Shown: positions 51,915 to 60,941 of the stretch, piece by piece
Layout of the letters: each line of letters begins with the position of its first letter
How positions within the stretch are numbered: position 1 is the stretch's first letter
Assembly (NCBI RefSeq): GCF_015665295.1
Contig: NZ_JADFAJ010000043.1
Location: forward strand, 1 to 64,000
DNA length: 64,000 bases
Origin: Maricaulis sp.
GTDB lineage: Bacteria > Pseudomonadota > Alphaproteobacteria > Caulobacterales > Maricaulaceae
Direction: 5' to 3'
Program-made: the position numbers and the translations under genes
The notes under the pieces: generated by a model
Told to the model about the DNA's origin: nothing
The model's input: only the letters and a program-made list of their open reading frames with translations
Databases searched by the model: none

Positions 51915-52912
51915 GCGATTATCAGAGCATTGGCGTGATCGGCGCCGGCGCCTGGGGTACGGCCCTGGCGCAAACGGCGGCCAAGGCCGGGCGCGATGTG
52001 ACCCTTTGGTCCTTCGAGCAGGATGTCACCGATGCGGTGAACAGCAAGCACGAAAACACGATCTACCTGCCGGATGTGAAGCTGTCCGAGGCGATCGAGG
52101 CGACCACCTCGATCTCCGATCTTGATGCCTGTGACGCAATCCTGGCCGTCGCGCCGGCCCAGCATCTGCGCCGGGTGCTGGAAGGCTTCCTGCCCTATGC
52201 CCGGCCCGGCCTGCCGATCGTGTTGTGCGCCAAGGGGATCGAACAGTCCTCCCTGTCCATGATGACCCAGGTGCTCCGGGAAACCATACCGGCGGCCATA
52301 CCTGCCGTTCTGTCTGGCCCGAGCTTTGCCATCGATACCGCCCAGGGACTGCCGACCGCGGTGACCTTGGCCTGTGCCGACGAGGTGGTCGGCAATCGCC
52401 TGATCGAGGCGCTCGGCACCAACCGGTTCCGGCCCTATCTCGCCACCGACCTCGTCGGAGCGGAGATTGGCGGCGCTGTGAAGAATGTGCTCGCCATCGG
52501 CTGCGGGATATCCGAGGGCAAGGGCCTGGGCAAGTCGGCCCACGCGGCCCTGATCTCGCGCGGCTTTGCCGAGATGACCCGGCTGGCGATGGCGCTGGGT
52601 GCCCAGCGCGAGACCCTGGCCGGGCTGTGCGGTCTGGGCGATCTGGTACTCACCTGTTCCTCGCCGCAATCGCGCAACATGTCGTGCGGCCTGGCGCTGG
52701 GGCGCGGCGTCTCGCTGGACGACATCATGGCCTCGCGCCGGGCGGTGACCGAAGGCGTGGCCAGCGCACCGGCGGTCGTCGAACTGGCCCGCCGTCACGG
52801 CGTGGAAATGCCGATCTGTGAGGCGGTCAATGAAATCCTTGCCGGCCGGGCCAGCGTTGATGACGCCATCGAGACCCTGCTCGCACGTCCCTTCACGCTG
52901 GAGACCGCCTGA
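51911..52912 (+). CDS. gpsA: Glycerol-3-phosphate dehydrogenase (NAD(P)+)
   Basis: GpsA of 333 residues, which makes sn-glycerol-3-phosphate for phospholipid synthesis. The Rossmann motif is [15 protein letters not shown] near the N-terminus, with GPSFA and the catalytic-lysine segment [17 protein letters not shown]. It lies between tsaD (ATGA overlap) and a YciI-like gene (one-base TGATG overlap). Confidence 0.97.
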   Translation: MSDYQSIGVIGAGAWGTALAQTAAKAGRDVTLWSFEQDVTDAVNSKHENTIYLPDVKLSEAIEATTSISDLDACDAILAVAPAQHLRRVLEGFLPYARPGLPIVLCAKGIEQSSLSMMTQVLRETIPAAIPAVLSGPSFAIDTAQGLPTAVTLACADEVVGNRLIEALGTNRFRPYLATDLVGAEIGGAVKNVLAIGCGISEGKGLGKSAHAALISRGFAEMTRLAMALGAQRETLAGLCGLGDLVLTCSSPQSRNMSCGLALGRGVSLDDIMASRRAVTEGVASAPAVVELARRHGVEMPICEAVNEILAGRASVDDAIETLLARPFTLETA

Positions 52913-53205
52913 TGCTCTTTCTGGTCCACACCCGGGACAAGCCCGATGCCCTCGCCATACGCATGGCCAATCGCGACGCCCATATCGCCTGGCTGAAGGC
53001 CGCTGGGGCCAGCGTCAAGGCCGCCGGCCCCTGGCTCGATGAGAGTGGCGACATGGCGGGATCATTGCTGATCATCGAGGCCGAGGACCGCGCTGCCCTT
53101 GATGTCTGGCTGGCCGGGGACCCCTACCAGGCAGCAAGCCTTTTCGAACGGGTCGAAGTCGCGCCCTATCGCTGGGCCATCAATCCGCCGGTCGAGGCGG
53201 GCTGA
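52912..53205 (+). CDS. YciI-like protein
   Basis: A 97-residue protein of the YciI/YCII fold, a dimeric ferredoxin-like barrel with a conserved His-Asp site: FLVHTRDKPDALAIRMANRDAHIAWLKAAGASV and AYPYRWAI-type end (EVAPYRWAINP). Function of this subgroup is unknown. It starts inside the gpsA stop and ends inside the Rieske gene start (TGATG both times). Confidence 0.9.
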   Translation: MLFLVHTRDKPDALAIRMANRDAHIAWLKAAGASVKAAGPWLDESGDMAGSLLIIEAEDRAALDVWLAGDPYQAASLFERVEVAPYRWAINPPVEAG

Positions 53206-53540
53206 TGCGGCCCAAACCGCCACCCGGCACCGTGCTCGCGCGTCTCGATGATCTGCCTGATCCCGGCGCCCGGGCTTCGGGCTGGGAAGGCGGCGCGGTC
53301 GTGTTGATCCGTCGCGGCGCCATCGTCACGGCCTTCACCAATCTCTGCCCGCATGCCGGCCTGCCGCTCTGCCTGCCCGACGGGCGCGGCCTGTTGCACA
53401 AGGGCGAGACGCTGGTTTGTCCGGTTCATGGTGCCAGCTTTGATGTGACGAGCGGCGATTGTACCGGCGGCCCGGCGGCCGGTGACCACCTGATTGCGGT
53501 TCCGGTCGAGCTTGTCGGTTCGGAGATACGCGCGCTGTGA
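53205..53540 (+). CDS. Rieske [2Fe-2S] protein, soluble
   Basis: A 111-residue cytoplasmic Rieske protein. The cluster ligands are Cys48-x-His50 (NLCPHAGLP) and Cys72-x2-His75 (VCPVHGASFD). Proteins of this length serve as electron carriers for oxygenases, or as NirD-like subunits, but no partner oxygenase is adjacent. It is flanked by YciI-like and cupin genes with 1- and 4-base overlaps. Confidence 0.92.
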   Translation: MRPKPPPGTVLARLDDLPDPGARASGWEGGAVVLIRRGAIVTAFTNLCPHAGLPLCLPDGRGLLHKGETLVCPVHGASFDVTSGDCTGGPAAGDHLIAVPVELVGSEIRAL

Positions 53541-53863
53541 CCGGCAATCTTCTGACCGACCTGCCTGATGCCAGCCGCGCCGAGATCACGCAAATCCTCG
53601 CCAAAGGCCGTAACTTGCGTATCGAGCGGATCGTCTCGAAAGGCCAGGCCTCTCCGGACGCCTTCTGGTATGACCAGAGCGAGCATGAATGGGTGGCCCT
53701 GCTGAGCGGATCCGCCCAACTCGAGCTTCAGGACCCGGACGAGTGCCTGACGCTGGGGCCCGGGGACCATGTCCTGATCGCCGCCCATCGCCGCCACCGG
53801 GTCGCCGCAACGGCCGCCGGTGCAGAAACCGTATGGCTGGCGGTCTTTTATTCCGCCGGTTGA
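53537..53863 (+). CDS. Single-domain cupin protein
   Basis: A 108-residue cupin (ESEHEWVALLSGSAQLEL; GPGDHVLIAAHRRHRVAA). The metal-binding pattern is reduced: a His in SEHEW and a late His in RRHRV. Starts with GTG inside the Rieske stop (GTGA). Last gene of the tsaD-gpsA run. Its 3' end overlaps the 3' end of the convergent lipoprotein gene by 16 bases. Confidence 0.85.
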   Translation: MTGNLLTDLPDASRAEITQILAKGRNLRIERIVSKGQASPDAFWYDQSEHEWVALLSGSAQLELQDPDECLTLGPGDHVLIAAHRRHRVAATAAGAETVWLAVFYSAG

Positions 53864-54303
53864 GTCGCAGACGGCAGATTGGTGATTGCCTCGACGAGGG
53901 CGCGACCGGTCGCATCGTCTTTCACGACCGTACAAAACGTGCCGTCAGTTGTGCGGTGATAGATGACCGCGTCCGTCGTGTGCGAGTGCTGCTGGCCGGC
54001 CGCGCTGTAGAAGGCCGCATTCGCGGCGTCCAGAGCGGTCTTCGTCGGCTGGTCGATGTCAGCAATGGAAATCACGAGGTCGCCGGTCTCGCCATCCAGC
54101 GACCAGGAGCCGCGCGTCACACCGGCCGGCCCGGTTTCCAGCAGGGTCTGGCCGGGTTCGAGCAGTGTCGAGGGCGTCTCGGCGAAACAGGCCGCCGACG
54201 TCGCCAGATTGTCCTCGCTGAAGCCGGTATTGATGGTCGAGCCATCTTCGGCTGTGCAGGCGGCCAACAGGGCCAGGGCAGGCAGGGCGATCCAGGCTTT
54301 CAT
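53848..54303 (-). CDS. Lipoprotein of unknown function
   Basis: A 151-residue predicted lipoprotein (lipobox LAAC, Cys at about residue 16) with four further cysteines or so in the mature part, enough for a disulfide. Recognisable only as SWSLDGETGDLVISIADI and TDAVIYHRTTDGTFCTVVKDDATG; no family is known to me. The ATG at 54303 is chosen for the signal peptide. It is convergent with the cupin gene and overlaps it. Confidence 0.78.
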   Translation of the reverse strand: MKAWIALPALALLAACTAEDGSTINTGFSEDNLATSAACFAETPSTLLEPGQTLLETGPAGVTRGSWSLDGETGDLVISIADIDQPTKTALDAANAAFYSAAGQQHSHTTDAVIYHRTTDGTFCTVVKDDATGRALVEAITNLPSATQPAE

Positions 54304-54435
54304 TTCGGCACACTCCGTACAATGCGATACGAGGGGCGTATAGCGAGCGTGCGGGGCGCCGTGAAATGAATGTTTTGTGTCGGGGTTCATCGCCTTGTGG
54401 GACCGGAGGCGCTGCTTGACCCGGGGGCAAACAGC

Positions 54436-55197
54436 CTACTCTGCCGGCTCCCGTGCCGGTTTGACGTTGAAGAAGCCCGTGCATTCCGCGATCAGCGCCT
54501 GTCTGGCAAGGCTGACAATCTCGGCGCCTTTTTCCGGCGTCGCCTGGGAGGGATCGGACCCGATCCGGCCATCCGGGAATTTGCGGCGATAATCGTCCGC
54601 GTCGCTGAACCCGCCGACCGGGGCGATTTTCGGGTTCATCTCCACCTGTTTGATGGCGTGTGGATGGGCGTAATAGGTCACGGAGACCTCGGACGCCGTG
54701 GCGTGCATGCCCTCGCCGACGGGGAAGAGCTTGCGGCAGGTATCCATCACGCCGGACAATTCCCACCAGTTGCGCTGCTTCAGCTGGACCGGGCAGGCGG
54801 TGCCGTCGAGCGAGAAATTGGCATAGTACTCGGCAAAGGCGGCATTGATCGTGGTGATATTGCCGCCATGGCCATTGAGGAAATAGATGCGGTCAAACCC
54901 GTGCCGGGTCAGGCTCTCGATCCAGTCATTGAGGACCGCGATCATGGTCGAGGGCCGCAGCGTCATCGAACCGGCGAAGCCGAGATGATGCTGGGCAATG
55001 CCGACATTGAAGGTCGGGCCGACCAGGAGTCCGGCCTCGGCGCCCGCCTCGGCGGCGATCACTTCCGGACAGATGGCATCGGTGCCCACCAGCCCGTTCG
55101 GGCCGTGCTGCTCTGTCGAACCGATGGGGATGATGATCCCCTTGCAACGTTTGAGATAGGCCTCGACTTCAGGCCAGGACGCGTGATGTAGCAGCAT
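54436..55197 (-). CDS. Creatininase-family amidohydrolase
   Basis: A 253-residue metal-dependent hydrolase of the creatininase family. Signatures are IPIGSTEQHGPNGLVGTDAI near the N-terminus and YFLNGHGGNITTINAAF in the middle, which provide the metal ligands. Members hydrolyse cyclic amides, formamides in riboflavin-type pathways, or mycofactocin peptides; the substrate here is unknown and no mycofactocin genes are nearby. GGAGAGGG lies before the ATG. Confidence 0.92.
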   Translation of the reverse strand: MLLHHASWPEVEAYLKRCKGIIIPIGSTEQHGPNGLVGTDAICPEVIAAEAGAEAGLLVGPTFNVGIAQHHLGFAGSMTLRPSTMIAVLNDWIESLTRHGFDRIYFLNGHGGNITTINAAFAEYYANFSLDGTACPVQLKQRNWWELSGVMDTCRKLFPVGEGMHATASEVSVTYYAHPHAIKQVEMNPKIAPVGGFSDADDYRRKFPDGRIGSDPSQATPEKGAEIVSLARQALIAECTGFFNVKPAREPAE

Positions 55198-55282
55198 GGC
55201 AGCCCTCTCCGGGATAGCGTGTATCCGGGGAGCTAAGCCGTGACGGCGGGTGCGTGCAAGGCCGGCGTGCTGAGGTCGCTGG

Positions 55283-55363
55283 CTAGAGGCGGCGGCTCTC
55301 GCGGTGGTAGAGCCAGGCCGCCAGGGCGGATGCGATTGCGGCGAACGCCAGAATGTAATGCAT
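55283..55363 (-). CDS. Predicted 26-residue membrane peptide
   Basis: A short open frame (ATG at 55363, TAG at 55283) with GGAGGGG 4 nt upstream, a strong site. The product begins MHYILAFAAIASALAAWLY and ends with a charged HRESRRL, that is one membrane span and a basic tail. It lies in the 346-base gap between the creatininase-like gene and the methyltransferase-like gene; the remainder of the gap holds nothing else I can identify. Confidence 0.55.
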   Translation of the reverse strand: MHYILAFAAIASALAAWLYHRESRRL

Positions 55364-55544
55364 GGACCCCTCCAACGCGGCGTCTCGCCGCTTGGGTCCG
55401 TGTCTAGACGCTAAGTCCTTATCAACCGTAAAAGAATTCCGCTTTCTCATGAGCCGTCACGGCTTCGTGAAGCTTGTGTCATGAGCCTGTTGCCCGGCAG
55501 TGCTGTATGAGACCCGACGACATCTTGTTGTGTGAGGGGATATC

Positions 55545-56297
55545 ATGCGCCGAATTTTCATTGCTTCTATTGCCCTGGCTGCCTTGCTTGCAGGGCCTGT
55601 GCTGGCCCAGGACGATCCGATGCCTGAGAGCATCGAGAACGCGATTGCCGATGCGAGCCGTCCGGAGGCAGATCGCCAGCTTGACGCAAATCGTCATCCG
55701 GCCGAGGTCCTGCTTTTCGCCGGCGTTGAGCCAGGCTGGCACATTGCCGATCTGGCGGCCGGCAGTGGCTATTACTCGCGCGTGCTCTCGACCGCTGTCG
55801 GCGCTGATGGCCATGTCTACACGATGAACCCGACCTGGGTCGCCGAACGCTTTGCCGAGACCGATGCGGGTCTGGCGGCCTTTGCCGGCGAGCGCCCGAA
55901 CATGACGCATTTCAGTTCGACCATCGAGACCTTCGGCGAGCATGTCGACGAACCGCTTGATGCTGTTTTCATGGTACTTTTCTACCATGACACCGGCTGG
56001 GATGGCACCGACCGCGCGGCGATGAATACGGAGATCTTTGACGCGCTGCGTCCGGGTGGCGTGTTCATCGTGGTTGATCACCACGCCATTGACGGCGCCG
56101 GCCTCAGCGTCGTCGAAAGCCTGCACCGGATTGAAGAGGCCACGGTGATCGAGGAAATCACCGCAGCCGGCTTCGCGCTCGACGGATCCAGCAACATGCT
56201 GGCCAATGCCGCGGATAGTCGCGAGATCAGCCCGTTCGACCCGTCCATCCGGCGTCAGACGGATCGTTTCGTGCTGCGTTTCCGCAAGCCGGAATAA
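55545..56297 (+). CDS. Secreted methyltransferase-like protein
   Basis: A 250-residue protein with a clear signal peptide (ends VLAQ, about residue 22) and a class I SAM-methyltransferase fold: HIADLAAGSGYYSRVLSTAVG (motif I), DAVFMVLFYHDTGW (post-motif) and LRPGGVFIVVDHHAIDG. Related predicted methyltransferases with signals are known, but how SAM would be available outside the cytoplasm is unclear. No clear partner gene. Divergent from the small peptide gene. Confidence 0.85.
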   Translation: MRRIFIASIALAALLAGPVLAQDDPMPESIENAIADASRPEADRQLDANRHPAEVLLFAGVEPGWHIADLAAGSGYYSRVLSTAVGADGHVYTMNPTWVAERFAETDAGLAAFAGERPNMTHFSSTIETFGEHVDEPLDAVFMVLFYHDTGWDGTDRAAMNTEIFDALRPGGVFIVVDHHAIDGAGLSVVESLHRIEEATVIEEITAAGFALDGSSNMLANAADSREISPFDPSIRRQTDRFVLRFRKPE

Positions 56298-56301
56298 TCG
56301 C

Positions 56302-57759
56302 CTAGGCGGCGTCCAGCTGGGACCGGAAGCGGTTGAGCTCCTCATCGAGGCGGCTCGCCGCTTCTCCCAGCTCGCCGGACGCTCGCGTGAAGGCCTCGGC
56401 CGCGCCATTGGTGCGGGCGGCGGCATCGTTCACCGCCCCCATTGCATGATTGACCTCGGTGGTCTCGGTGGCCGCCCGCTCGGCGAGCGAGGCGATCTCC
56501 TGGGTAGCCTGGTTTTGCTGGGCGAAGGCACCCTGGACACTGTCGGTTGAGCCGCGCAGCTCCGCGATAATTTCGGCAATGCGGCCAAGCGAGCTGGCGG
56601 CGCCACCCGACGCGCCGCGCATGGCTTCGATCTTCTTGCCGATGTCGCTGGAGGCGCTGGTTGTCTGTTCCGCCAGGGCCTTGACCTCGGAAGCCACAAC
56701 CGCGAAGCCCTTGCCCGCCTCGCCGGCGCGGGCTGCCTCGATCGTGGCATTGAGGGCGAGAAGATTGGTCTGTTCGGCGACACCGGCGACCAGGCGCATG
56801 ATGTCCTCGATCTCCTTCGCGGCGGTTTCAAGAGCGTCGATCGACCGACCGGCGCCTTCGGCTTCGGCGGCCGCGCGCTCCGACACATCGCCACTGCTTT
56901 GAAGAATGCGGGCGACTTCGGCGATGGAAGCGGAGAGTTCCTGCGCTGCCGCAGCCACGGATTGAACATTGCTGTTGGTGGTCGACGCGCGCGCCGAGGC
57001 GGCCGATGCCCCTTCGCGGGTCGATTCGGCATCACTGCTCAGGTCGGAGGCGAGCTGGCTGACCTGTGTGGCGGCGCCGGAAATGCCGCCGGAAACGACC
57101 CGAAGGGCTTCTTCGAACTCACGGGCAAGGTCGGCAATTGCGGCCCGCTGGCGCTCTGCATGGTCCTTGGTCGAGGCCTGGGCGTCGGCACTTTCGGCCG
57201 CGGCAGCCTGGGCTTCAGCGGCCTCGGCAGCCTTGCGGTCCGCGCCGTTGAGCGCAGCGGCGGCGTGATAGGTCATCCAGCCTAGGGCAGCCGACTGGCC
57301 GATCACGATCACCGCGTGGAAGACCACGCGGAAGAAATCGGCCCCATCCGGGAAGACGGCCCAGGGCAGAAAGAAATTCAGCGACAGATGGTGGACAGCG
57401 GTGGCAATCGAGGCCGCGACAATGACGCGCCAGTCCAGCATCACGGCCGAGATCGACAGCGCCGCGAAGAACATCATGTGCATGTCGATCTGCCAGGGCG
57501 AACCGCTGAGCACATAGACAAAGAGTGCCGGAAAGCCGATCAGCGCGGTGCCGACCGTGGCACGCGAGGCATCGCTGTTTCGGTCCATGCGCCAGCTTGT
57601 CGCTGCGACGCCGACCAGGACCAGGCCGACTAGGGCGGCCGGCAGGAGGCGCCCGCTGGCAAAGATGGCTGCGGTGGCGATTAGGGCAATCCAGAGGCCA
57701 CCCATGACAAGCAGGGTGACGGTCTGGGCGCGATCACGAATATGGGAAAGGCTTGTCAT
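56302..57759 (-). CDS. Methyl-accepting chemotaxis protein with multi-span membrane sensor
   Basis: Chemoreceptor-like protein of 485 residues. The first 170 residues are about six hydrophobic segments with no large periplasmic domain; the C-terminal signalling domain has the hairpin tip EQTNLLALNATIEAARAGEAGKGFAVVASEVKALAEQT. No HAMP is obvious. It probably senses a membrane or internal signal. It starts at the stop of a small secreted protein gene (one-base overlap). Confidence 0.92.
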   Translation of the reverse strand: MTSLSHIRDRAQTVTLLVMGGLWIALIATAAIFASGRLLPAALVGLVLVGVAATSWRMDRNSDASRATVGTALIGFPALFVYVLSGSPWQIDMHMMFFAALSISAVMLDWRVIVAASIATAVHHLSLNFFLPWAVFPDGADFFRVVFHAVIVIGQSAALGWMTYHAAAALNGADRKAAEAAEAQAAAAESADAQASTKDHAERQRAAIADLAREFEEALRVVSGGISGAATQVSQLASDLSSDAESTREGASAASARASTTNSNVQSVAAAAQELSASIAEVARILQSSGDVSERAAAEAEGAGRSIDALETAAKEIEDIMRLVAGVAEQTNLLALNATIEAARAGEAGKGFAVVASEVKALAEQTTSASSDIGKKIEAMRGASGGAASSLGRIAEIIAELRGSTDSVQGAFAQQNQATQEIASLAERAATETTEVNHAMGAVNDAAARTNGAAEAFTRASGELGEAASRLDEELNRFRSQLDAA

Positions 57760-58103
57760 CAGGCAGGGCTTTCAGGGTTGGGTTGTCGGATTGATCCGGC
57801 AAACGCCGGTGCAGTGAGACAGCCGCGAAACGCATCGGCTGGCAGAATGAGCCAGGCGCCGGCGGCGCGCAGGGCGTCGCGGTCGGATGGCAGTGGCAGA
57901 TCGAAGATGCCGATATTGCCGGTCCGCCCGAAGGTAACGGGGGAATGGTCACGGGCGGCCGAGGCCAGCAGGATGTCGCGGGCTTGCCAACCGGGCGGGA
58001 AGATTGCGGCATAACGACCATCTTCCGGCGGCTCGGTTGCCGCCAGAAAAGGTGTTGTCGCTATGAGCGCAACCAGAAGTATAGTTGGCAGGCTATTCCT
58101 CAT
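57759..58103 (-). CDS. Small exported protein of unknown function, upstream of the chemoreceptor
   Basis: A 114-residue protein with a signal peptide (ends FLAA, about residue 22), mature part with YAAIFPPGWQARDILLASAARD and GIFDLPLPSDRDALRAAGAWLIL. No family recognised. It shares one base with the chemoreceptor start, so the two are translated together; it might be a periplasmic partner of the receptor. Confidence 0.75.
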   Translation of the reverse strand: MRNSLPTILLVALIATTPFLAATEPPEDGRYAAIFPPGWQARDILLASAARDHSPVTFGRTGNIGIFDLPLPSDRDALRAAGAWLILPADAFRGCLTAPAFAGSIRQPNPESPA

Positions 58104-58153
58104 GTCGGCAGAAAGACCTTCGTTCCAGTCTGCCTTTTCTAACCGATTTGTAG

Positions 58154-59047
58154 TTAATCAGTGCTTACGGTTCCGGCTCGACCGTCGACTTGGTCGTTGT
58201 GTGGCGCGCACCAGTCCGATCTGAGAAGGCCGAAAATAAGGCTGTCGCGGACGCCGATATGGGTTTCCCACTGGGCGCGCAGGCGCCCTTCCTCGACGAA
58301 ACCGAGCTTGCTGAGCACGGCGATCGAGCCGGCATTGTCCGGATCTGTATCGGCATAGATGCGGCGCAGGCCGAGCGCTGAAAATCCGTGGTCCAGAACC
58401 CGTCTGACCGCCTCGTTGACATAACCGTGCCGGCGGGTGTCCGGCCGGATGATATAGCCGGTTTCGGCGACGCCGGACTTGCGGTCGATCAGGACCACCC
58501 AGCCGAGCGCATCGTCCGGCGTGGGGGGTCGGGTGATGGCCCAGCAACGGACGGTGGACGACCGTGTCGAGCCAGCCAGATATTCGCGCGCCTCGGCGAG
58601 GCCGTCGACGGGTGCGCGGGACCAGTATTTCATTGTGTCGGCATCCTGCAGTGCCGGCAGGAGCGCGGTCGCATCATCCTGGCGAAGCGGGCGCAGCAGG
58701 AGGCGGTCGGTGGTCAACACCGGGACATCGCAGCCCGGCGTCCGGGCCTGCATCTGGTCACGGGCGACCGACAACGGGATTTCGTCGAAGCGCTCGGCGA
58801 TACAGGCTTGCATCGTCTGGAAGCAGTCCTGTGTAAACCAGTCATGCGCGGCAAAGCATGCCTTGCGGACCGCTTCGCTCGGCCAGGCCGCATAGGACCA
58901 GTAGAGTCCGTCCTCGCCGCAATGCAGGATCGCACCATAGGAACCGCAGGCCTGGTGGATACGGCGCGTGCCTTCCGTCCAGGCAGCCTCGAATTCTGCC
59001 GCGCGACCCGGCTTGAGCTTCCAGCGATAGAGGACGGCGGCGGTCAC
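58154..59047 (-). CDS. ABM-type monooxygenase-like domain fused to a GNAT acetyltransferase
   Basis: A 297-residue two-domain protein. Residues 1-105 resemble an antibiotic biosynthesis monooxygenase (ABM) fold ([28 protein letters not shown]). Residues 108-280 are a RimJ/RimL-type GNAT ([44 protein letters not shown]). The start is GTG and overlaps the rlmN stop as GTGA. Substrates unknown. The domain fusion is unusual as far as I know. Confidence 0.82.
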   Translation of the reverse strand: MTAAVLYRWKLKPGRAAEFEAAWTEGTRRIHQACGSYGAILHCGEDGLYWSYAAWPSEAVRKACFAAHDWFTQDCFQTMQACIAERFDEIPLSVARDQMQARTPGCDVPVLTTDRLLLRPLRQDDATALLPALQDADTMKYWSRAPVDGLAEAREYLAGSTRSSTVRCWAITRPPTPDDALGWVVLIDRKSGVAETGYIIRPDTRRHGYVNEAVRRVLDHGFSALGLRRIYADTDPDNAGSIAVLSKLGFVEEGRLRAQWETHIGVRDSLIFGLLRSDWCAPHNDQVDGRAGTVSTD

Positions 59048-60243
59048 GGCGCGGCGTCAGCTGCGCCTTCACCTTCGGCCAGCCGCTGCTTGCGCAAAAC
59101 GCTGGCCTTCACCTTCTGGCTTTCCGAGCGCAGCTGGCCGCAGGCCGCAAAGATATCGCGACCGCGCGGGGTACGGATCGGCGAGGCGTATCCGGCCTTG
59201 TTGACAACATCCGCAAAGGCTTCGATCCGGTCCCAGTCCGAGCACTCATACGGACTGTTCGGCCACGGATTGAACGGGATGAGATTGATCTTGGCCGGGA
59301 TGCCCTTGAGCAGGCGAACCAGCGCCTTGGCTTCGGCGAGGCTGTCATTGACGCCTTTGAGCATCACGTATTCGAAGGTCACCCGTTTGGAATTGCCCAG
59401 ACCGGGGTAGGCGCGGATCGCATCCATCAGCGCTTTGAGCGGGTATTTCTTGTTCAGCGGCACCAGCTCGTCGCGCAGCGGATCATTGGTCGCGTGCAGC
59501 GAGATCGCCAGCATGGTGCCGGTGAGTTCGCCGAGTTCCTTGATCTTCGGCACGACGCCTGAGGTCGACACCGTCGTCCGGCGGCGCGATATGGCGATGC
59601 CCTCACCGTCGGAGATGATGTCGATGGCGGTCGCAACATGGTCGAGATTATAGAGCGGCTCGCCCATGCCCATGAAGACGATATTGGTGATTTTCCGGTT
59701 CTCGTTCGAGGTCGGCCATTCATCGAGATCGTCACGGGCAATCATCACCTGGGCGACGATCTCGGCGGCCGTGAGATTGCGCACCAGCGCCTGGGTGCCG
59801 GTGTGGCAGAAGGTGCAATTGAGCGTACAGCCAACCTGGCTCGATACGCACAGCGCACCGGACCGGGCAACATCGGGAATAAAGACCGTCTCGCACTCGA
59901 CGCCCGGTGCCAGCTCGATCAGGTATTTGCGGGTTCCGTCGACGGAGACCTGGCGGTCGATCAGCTTGGGGCGGTACAGAGCGTACTTGTCGGCAATGAC
60001 GGCGCGCAAATCCTTGGAGATATTGGTCATCTCGTCGAACGAGGTGACGCCATAATGATAGATCCAGCGCCACAGCTGTTCGGCGCGCATCTTCGCCTTT
60101 TTCTCGTCGACCCCGCAGGCGATCGCCACCTGGCGCAATTCCTCGCGCGTCATGCCGGCCAGCGATGGCAGGGCGCGCGGTGTCGTCTCGTCAATGCGCG
60201 GGGCATTGGCGTTGCGGGCATCGATGTTCAGGGCGTGGTTCAT
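59044..60243 (-). CDS. rlmN: Dual-specificity 23S rRNA/tRNA adenine-C2 methyltransferase RlmN
   Basis: Radical SAM methyltransferase of 399 residues that makes m2A2503 in 23S rRNA and m2A37 in some tRNAs. The cluster cysteines are Cys139, Cys143 and Cys146 (GCTLNCTFC), the motif GMGEPLYN follows, and the catalytic cysteine is in [11 protein letters not shown] near residue 376. Followed by the ABM-GNAT gene with a GTGA overlap. Confidence 0.97.
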   Translation of the reverse strand: MNHALNIDARNANAPRIDETTPRALPSLAGMTREELRQVAIACGVDEKKAKMRAEQLWRWIYHYGVTSFDEMTNISKDLRAVIADKYALYRPKLIDRQVSVDGTRKYLIELAPGVECETVFIPDVARSGALCVSSQVGCTLNCTFCHTGTQALVRNLTAAEIVAQVMIARDDLDEWPTSNENRKITNIVFMGMGEPLYNLDHVATAIDIISDGEGIAISRRRTTVSTSGVVPKIKELGELTGTMLAISLHATNDPLRDELVPLNKKYPLKALMDAIRAYPGLGNSKRVTFEYVMLKGVNDSLAEAKALVRLLKGIPAKINLIPFNPWPNSPYECSDWDRIEAFADVVNKAGYASPIRTPRGRDIFAACGQLRSESQKVKASVLRKQRLAEGEGAADAAP

Positions 60244-60326
60244 GGCGCCAGACTATCTCAATTCAAACGAAGCCGCGCGCTCTATCACAAAAGCGCGGCA
60301 AAACCGAATCCTGGCCGGCGAGCGGG

Positions 60327-60851
60327 CTAGTTGCAGAGCGTCTCGGCCCGCTGCAGCGCGGCCGTGACGCCGGACAGCGAGAATTCATAGGCGGTGGCTG
60401 CGCCGTCGAGCGTCGTCGCCGTCACCCGCATGACAGAGCCCCGCTTCATCGAGCTGACAAGGTCATCTTCTTCGTCCAGATCGTCGAGAAAGCCTTCCTG
60501 GCCATCCGCGAACATGTCGAAACGGTCCGAGCCGACCCGAACTTGCGGCGGGCTCGTGGGACGCAGGTCATAGCCGACCAGCAGCGAGGGCTGCGCTTCC
60601 ACGGCGCCCGACTGCCAGGAGGCCACCAGGAAATAGACATTGCCGTGCTCGAGGGCGCGCGGCGTGCTGTCGGTCGGACGGCTGAGCGCATAGCAGGAGA
60701 AGCCGGCCTCGGTATTTCGGGTAAAGACCCGCCAGTCGCTGTACTCGCCGCGAAACTGCGGCTCGTCCTGCGCGAGGGCGGGCGCGCTCAGTCCGGTCAT
60801 CAGGCCAAGCGCCAGGCAAGCATGTCGAAAACGCACGGTGATCATCCTCAT
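60327..60851 (-). CDS. Invasion-associated locus B (IalB)-like periplasmic protein
   Basis: A 174-residue exported protein (signal peptide ends ALAQ, about residue 28) of the IalB family: SDWRVFTRNTEAGFSCYALSRPTDS, VYFLVASWQSGAVEAQPSLLVGYDL. Family members are common in alphaproteobacteria, with unclear roles; IalB is known from Bartonella adhesion to erythrocytes. The start (60851) could be two codons later. A CtrA-like site lies 55 bases upstream. Confidence 0.88.
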   Translation of the reverse strand: MRMITVRFRHACLALGLMTGLSAPALAQDEPQFRGEYSDWRVFTRNTEAGFSCYALSRPTDSTPRALEHGNVYFLVASWQSGAVEAQPSLLVGYDLRPTSPPQVRVGSDRFDMFADGQEGFLDDLDEEDDLVSSMKRGSVMRVTATTLDGAATAYEFSLSGVTAALQRAETLCN

Positions 60852-60905
60852 CGCGAAACAGTCGAACGCCGTCTAGGGCATCCCCATGGCGGTATGATGG
60901 CGGAG

Positions 60906-60921
60906 TTAATCCCGGACTAAC
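60906..60921. promoter_or_regulatory. CtrA-like box upstream of the IalB-like gene
   Basis: TTAA-N7-CTAAC lies 55 bases before the IalB-like start, one mismatch from the TTAA-N7-TTAAC consensus for CtrA. Correct spacing makes it a better candidate than the one at 28.2 kb, yet such short motifs occur by chance. Confidence 0.3.
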
Positions 60922-60941
60922 AGCGTCAATCGATCGTGCGA

